Under the pieces are notes generated by a model. That model was not told the DNA's origin, did no database searches, and worked only from the letters and a program-made list of their open reading frames with translations. This document shows, in pieces, positions 61,589 through 64,000 of a DNA stretch of 64,000 nt (the first letter of the stretch is position 1; the number at the start of each line of letters is the position of its first letter). The position numbers were made by a program, and so were the translations under genes. This stretch comes from Bacteroidota bacterium (lineage in GTDB: Bacteria; Bacteroidota; Bacteroidia; AKYH767-A; OLB10). The stretch lies in the NCBI GenBank assembly GCA_016722525.1, contig JADKJB010000001.1:62001-126000 (forward strand), in the 5' to 3' direction.

Positions 61589-64000
61589 ATGTTGAACAAA
61601 ATCTGTGCTCTGCCGAAAATTTCAGGGTTTTTACTTGCTGTGGCTGAAGCGGTATTTATTCTGATTGCTCCTGCGCCAGTAACGGCGCAAACTTATGCTC
61701 CAACGCGCTACTGGACCTTCGAAAGAAGTAATCCGATGCTCGATTCCATGAACAACTTTAACATGGATCCGAATTATTATCAATCACCTTATACTATTAA
61801 TACCAATGCTGCTAATGTAGGTGTAGGTAAATACATGACTCTGAACAACAGTTCAAGTATGATTAAGTTAGGGCAATTTTTAATAGATACTACTATTACC
61901 GTTGAATTTCTTTTTCGTCCGGGATATTTGTTTAATATGACTTCTTTCTTCAAAAGAATTGATGGAGCCTTCGAAGCACAAATGGGATATCCATACATTT
62001 CGTTTTATACCAACACCAATAACTATTCCGGCGGTACAACTTTTGACGAATTAAGGGTAGATCTGAGTCAGATTGGAAAACGTTCCTATGGTTATTTTAT
62101 GGATGGCAACTGGCATCACATTGTATTTTCCTATAATTCTAAAACAGGTGTTAAGAAAATTTATATTGATGGAGATTGCCCTGATGGTTATTCGAAAACC
62201 ATCACCACCGGATACTTTATTAATAATACATCAGTAAACCGCGATGTGATTTTAAATTCACAAGCGCCCTATTTGAAATACCATGGAGATATAGATGAAA
62301 TTGCCTATTATAATTATATTTTGCCTCCAAATCAGATTTATAAACATTATCAGGATTTCACACAAAAAAAACATTTTACTTTTGCTGCATCATCAACACC
62401 CGCTCCCAGCCCTGCTCCGGTGACTGCCGGTCTTGATATGAACGAGTTTGCTCCGGGTCACCCTTCCGTTTCCGTTTCTGTGATCGATCAACTCAGTCAG
62501 TATCCTGCGCCAAGATATAAACCTGGCAATACCCTCATGAAAAATTTTAATTGGATGGATCCTGCTTATATGGGAGGATTATTTCAACCCGGAGTTACTA
62601 CTACTCAAGCTGTTATTAATAGCACCATTATACAAACAGAATTAGCTAAGAATTTTAATTATCTTTTCAATGTAGGTTACTCAGGTAACCAGTTCGATAC
62701 TGCTTGGACCGGAGCAGCAAACAATAATCCAACATTTAAACTTGGAATGAGAGTATTCAGAGCGCAACTCAATGGAAACAGCCCTGAATTAGTTTCCCAA
62801 ACTAAAGCAAGTAATCACTATCTTCAAAATTCCAGTGGTCAGTTTCTAGACCTTAACGGAAACGTTACTTCTAATAAGTTATGGCGTCCCACTGCTCCTA
62901 CTTCCTCTTATTCTGCCGATGGAAATTCTATTCTTTCAGGACTTAATTATTTATTTACCCGACTTAACCGAGGTGTTGATTTGATTAATGAAAATGGGGA
63001 GGTTTTTCCTTTTATCACTGAAACCGCAATGCTCAAAGATCCAGTAGTAACTGCAGCGAAAAATGCTTCGGGATTAGATTGGCAAACTTTTCTTGCAACA
63101 AAATTTAAAGAAAATGAAACAGCTTCCTTTCGCGATGTTTTCATGAGTCATCCCAGAATGACAAATTCTAAATTTACTGAATTTGCAATTGATGGCTATC
63201 CGCCCTTATACGGATTTAAATATAGTGAGGCCAGAAAAGTGAACCCGGTGGGCCGGAAATTGGAGAAACTGGACCACAGCATGGCATGGATGGCAATGGA
63301 TTGTTGACTCTCGCGTTCATGAACTGGCTCTTGGCGATCGCTTGTTTTCACCATTCGTCGCAGCAGGATGGGATGCTAATGAAGAATTGAATATTCGCCC
63401 TGCACAATGGTTGGGACTACTCAAATGTTTAGGAATGGCTGGTGCTGAATTTTATTATGCTGCATTCTTTTCAATTGGTGCTCCCTGGCCGGATGCGAAA
63501 AACTGGATTTGGCAGTCCTCCACTCCCTCTTATGCTCAAGCTGTTACCAGCCGATATGAGGATTTCCTGAGAAATGGTGAACTAATGATAGGAGATGTGC
63601 CTAATAACTATATCAATCAAACAGCACCAGGTTATAGCTTTAATACCGGTGACCTTCGTAAACTTGTTGTTGTTAGAAAACATAATGTCGGAAATAAATA
63701 TGCTATAACAGGAACCATTCAGCCGAATACCAGCATGATCGGAAATGCAGAAAATGCGAGTGTCGCTAAAATCAACCTGGATGGACTCACCGTCAAGTTT
63801 GAAGTTAGAAGACAAGGCAGCACTTATATTTATGACAAAACCAATGCAAGCGCTCCTGTTTTCTATCAACTGGATAAATGGCATGAAGCATCACACCCTT
63901 CCAGATGGGCCAGCGATTTTGTTTTAGAAGCTGAATTGTTTGACAACAACAATTCCAACGCTATAATTAAAACCACCGTTCCTGCCGGCACGGCTTCCGG
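61589..64000 (+). CDS. secreted LamG-domain protein, possible glycan-binding/degrading enzyme (3' partial)
   Basis: Signal peptide from ATG 61589 (ALPKISGFLLAVAEAVFILI ... APVTAQ), then a concanavalin-like/LamG domain: TRYWTFERSNPMLDSM, ITVEFLFRPGYLFNMT, GNWHHIVFSYNSKTGVKKIY and YHGDIDEIAYYNYIL. From about residue 300 there is a second, larger domain with LNYLFTRLNRGVDLINENGE and HGWQWIVDSRVHELALGDRL, which looks like an alpha/beta-barrel. A frame break near 63280 separates the pieces. The gene runs off the window. The ENGE motif could supply a catalytic acid, but no glycosidase family is recognised. Confidence 0.7.

Overview
The window comes from a member of the Bacteroidota. The evidence is a set of secreted proteins ending in type IX secretion (T9SS) sorting domains, the T9SS regulator PorX, a PorT-like protein directly after ubiE, the LpxC/FabZ fusion, and TAnnTTTG promoter elements. 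The DNA is AT-rich. I cannot place it below phylum level from sequence alone. No rRNA, tRNA, CRISPR array, prophage or defence island was found.

Layout. 1-7840 is an accessory stretch: three secreted T9SS cargo genes, a scrap of radC, an IS66 transposase tail, an orphan sorting domain, and a decayed second sorting domain. 7979-18913 is metabolic: methylmalonyl-CoA mutase catalytic subunit, an SPFH/ribbon-helix-helix pair, an aminotransferase, heptose-7-P kinase, a TrkH K+ transporter, ubiE/menG, porT and an FAD oxidoreductase. 18914-19990 is a REP-associated tyrosine transposase (RAYT) between two 86-bp direct repeats. 19997-26612 holds two envelope proteins, an LpxH-like phosphatase, a glycosyltransferase and a GH1 glycosidase. 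26619-34192 is an operon of secreted proteins, one of about 1,890 residues. 34704-42860 has purEK, hpt-adk-obg, PAP2, crcB, a phosphoribosyltransferase/hydrolase pair and a PafA-type phosphatase. 43284-50522 has aroBA, two polytopic membrane proteins and proline dehydrogenase. 50774-59267 carries ald-tsaE-porX on the minus strand and an HD hydrolase-lpxD-lpxC/fabZ-lpxA-ABC block on the plus strand. The end holds small proteins, a minimal T9SS type B protein and a truncated LamG-domain protein.

How the genes fit together. The lipid A genes (lpxD, lpxC/fabZ, lpxA, an LpxH-like phosphatase) and the heptose kinase build the outer envelope. PorX and PorT belong to the T9SS, which would export the many sorting-domain proteins in the window. 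purEK and hpt serve purine synthesis and salvage, and aroBA the shikimate pathway.

Reading caution. More than twenty genes, including essential single-copy ones (obg, aroA, lpxC, lpxA, porX), are interrupted by single-base frame changes. Where I re-read them, most are one-base losses or gains in short homopolymers, and the protein continues perfectly in another frame. I treat these as probable sequencing errors and annotate the genes as whole; only the small 5-8 kb relics look truly decayed.
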